A stretch of DNA of 64,000 nt, taken from the NCBI RefSeq assembly GCF_029626235.1, contig NZ_JARUBO010000005.1, forward strand, positions 3,132,501-3,196,500, read 5' to 3'. The DNA comes from Micromonospora sp. WMMD1120. Its GTDB lineage: Bacteria > Actinomycetota > Actinomycetes > Mycobacteriales > Micromonosporaceae. Shown here one piece after another: positions 63,912-64,000 of this stretch. The stretch's first letter is position 1. Each line of letters opens with the position of its first letter. Under the pieces are notes generated by a model, which saw only the letters and a program-made list of their open reading frames with translations, searched no databases and had not been told where the DNA came from. A program made the translations under genes and the position numbers.

Positions 63912-64000
63912 ATGAATGCGTACCTCTCACTGTTGTCTGCCACGGCGCTATGTCTAGTTGTTTTGATTTGCCTTGTGGTCCTGCTTCGAATGCTCTCTCC
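63912..64000 (+). CDS. Start of a membrane protein gene (cut by window end)
   Basis: ATG 63912, with AGAGG 11 nt upstream, opens a frame of 29 codons to the window edge. It encodes MNAYLSLLSATALC and then a hydrophobic stretch LVVLICLVVLLRML that would be an N-terminal TM anchor. Codon use is markedly less G+C-rich than in neighbouring genes. The rest of the protein, and any link to the divergent PLD-helicase gene, lies outside the window. Confidence 0.5.
   Translation, partial: MNAYLSLLSATALCLVVLICLVVLLRMLS

Noticed and set aside
63661..63930. Minus-strand open frame upstream of the PLD-helicase
   Set aside because: It occupies the promoter region, has no domain and conflicts with the better-supported divergent start at 63912.

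Overview
The window looks like a stretch of chromosome from a Micromonospora-like actinomycete. The signs are very high G+C, GTG starts and 4-bp GTGA/ATGA gene overlaps throughout, many promoters whose -10 box lies 6-8 nt before the start codon (leaderless mRNAs), and an actinobacterial gene order (secA with an Rv3235-family gene; prfB-ftsE-ftsX-smpB-ssrA; an Rv0958/Rv0959-like ATPase-VWA pair). The genus is inferred from style and gene content; no 16S rRNA is present. I saw no insertion sequence, prophage, CRISPR array or replication origin.

Layout. 1-10 kb: a tandem GNAT acetyltransferase cut by the edge, secA, an Rv3235-family gene, a small HTH gene, a DUF6912-like gene, a membrane protein, pruA and a PadR regulator. 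10-14 kb: release factor 2, FtsE/FtsX, SmpB and tmRNA. 14-18 kb: a helical protein, a lipoprotein, a benzoylformate-decarboxylase-like ThDP enzyme and a YqgE/AlgH protein. 18.2-20.3 kb: tRNA-Ala(GGC) and a two-component system whose kinase ORF runs through a hairpin into the antisense of the tRNA.

20.35-29.95 kb: a compact two-armed cluster. The leftward arm is MIO aromatic amino acid ammonia-lyase, FOXRED2-like flavoprotein, FMN-dependent 2-hydroxy-acid oxidase, cytochrome P450 and CPA2 antiporter, with junctions overlapping or 1 bp apart. The rightward arm is a second FOXRED2-like flavoprotein and an acyl-adenylating enzyme. Both arms start from one 63-bp promoter region with a 14-bp palindrome over both predicted -35 regions. 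There is no PKS, NRPS or carrier protein. I know of no described pathway with this composition, so it is my main candidate for something new.

30-46 kb: zinc-free L36, a membrane-anchored AA10 LPMO, an MgrA-type aldo-keto reductase, a hemerythrin, a MoxR-type ATPase plus VWA pair, a convergent intergenic region with two hairpins between a C-rich and a G-rich tract, a GlxA-type regulator divergent from an MFS carrier, a ricin-type lectin, a YbaK-type deacylase, a bfaA/bfaB-like pair for 10-methyl branched fatty acids, an HTH/SRPBCC operon and a HigBA-like toxin-antitoxin pair. 46-64 kb: a trypsin-fold pseudoprotease fused to a duplicated propeller-like lectin region, a GGDEF-EAL protein, a TipA-like regulator, a gluconokinase-like FGGY kinase, two paralogous PH-like membrane proteins, an MMPL transporter and a PLD-helicase-DUF3427-type protein next to an AT-rich edge where another membrane protein begins.

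Four intergenic inverted repeats with GATC-containing outer ends (4838, 36882, 37042 and 45236) look like one dispersed hairpin family.
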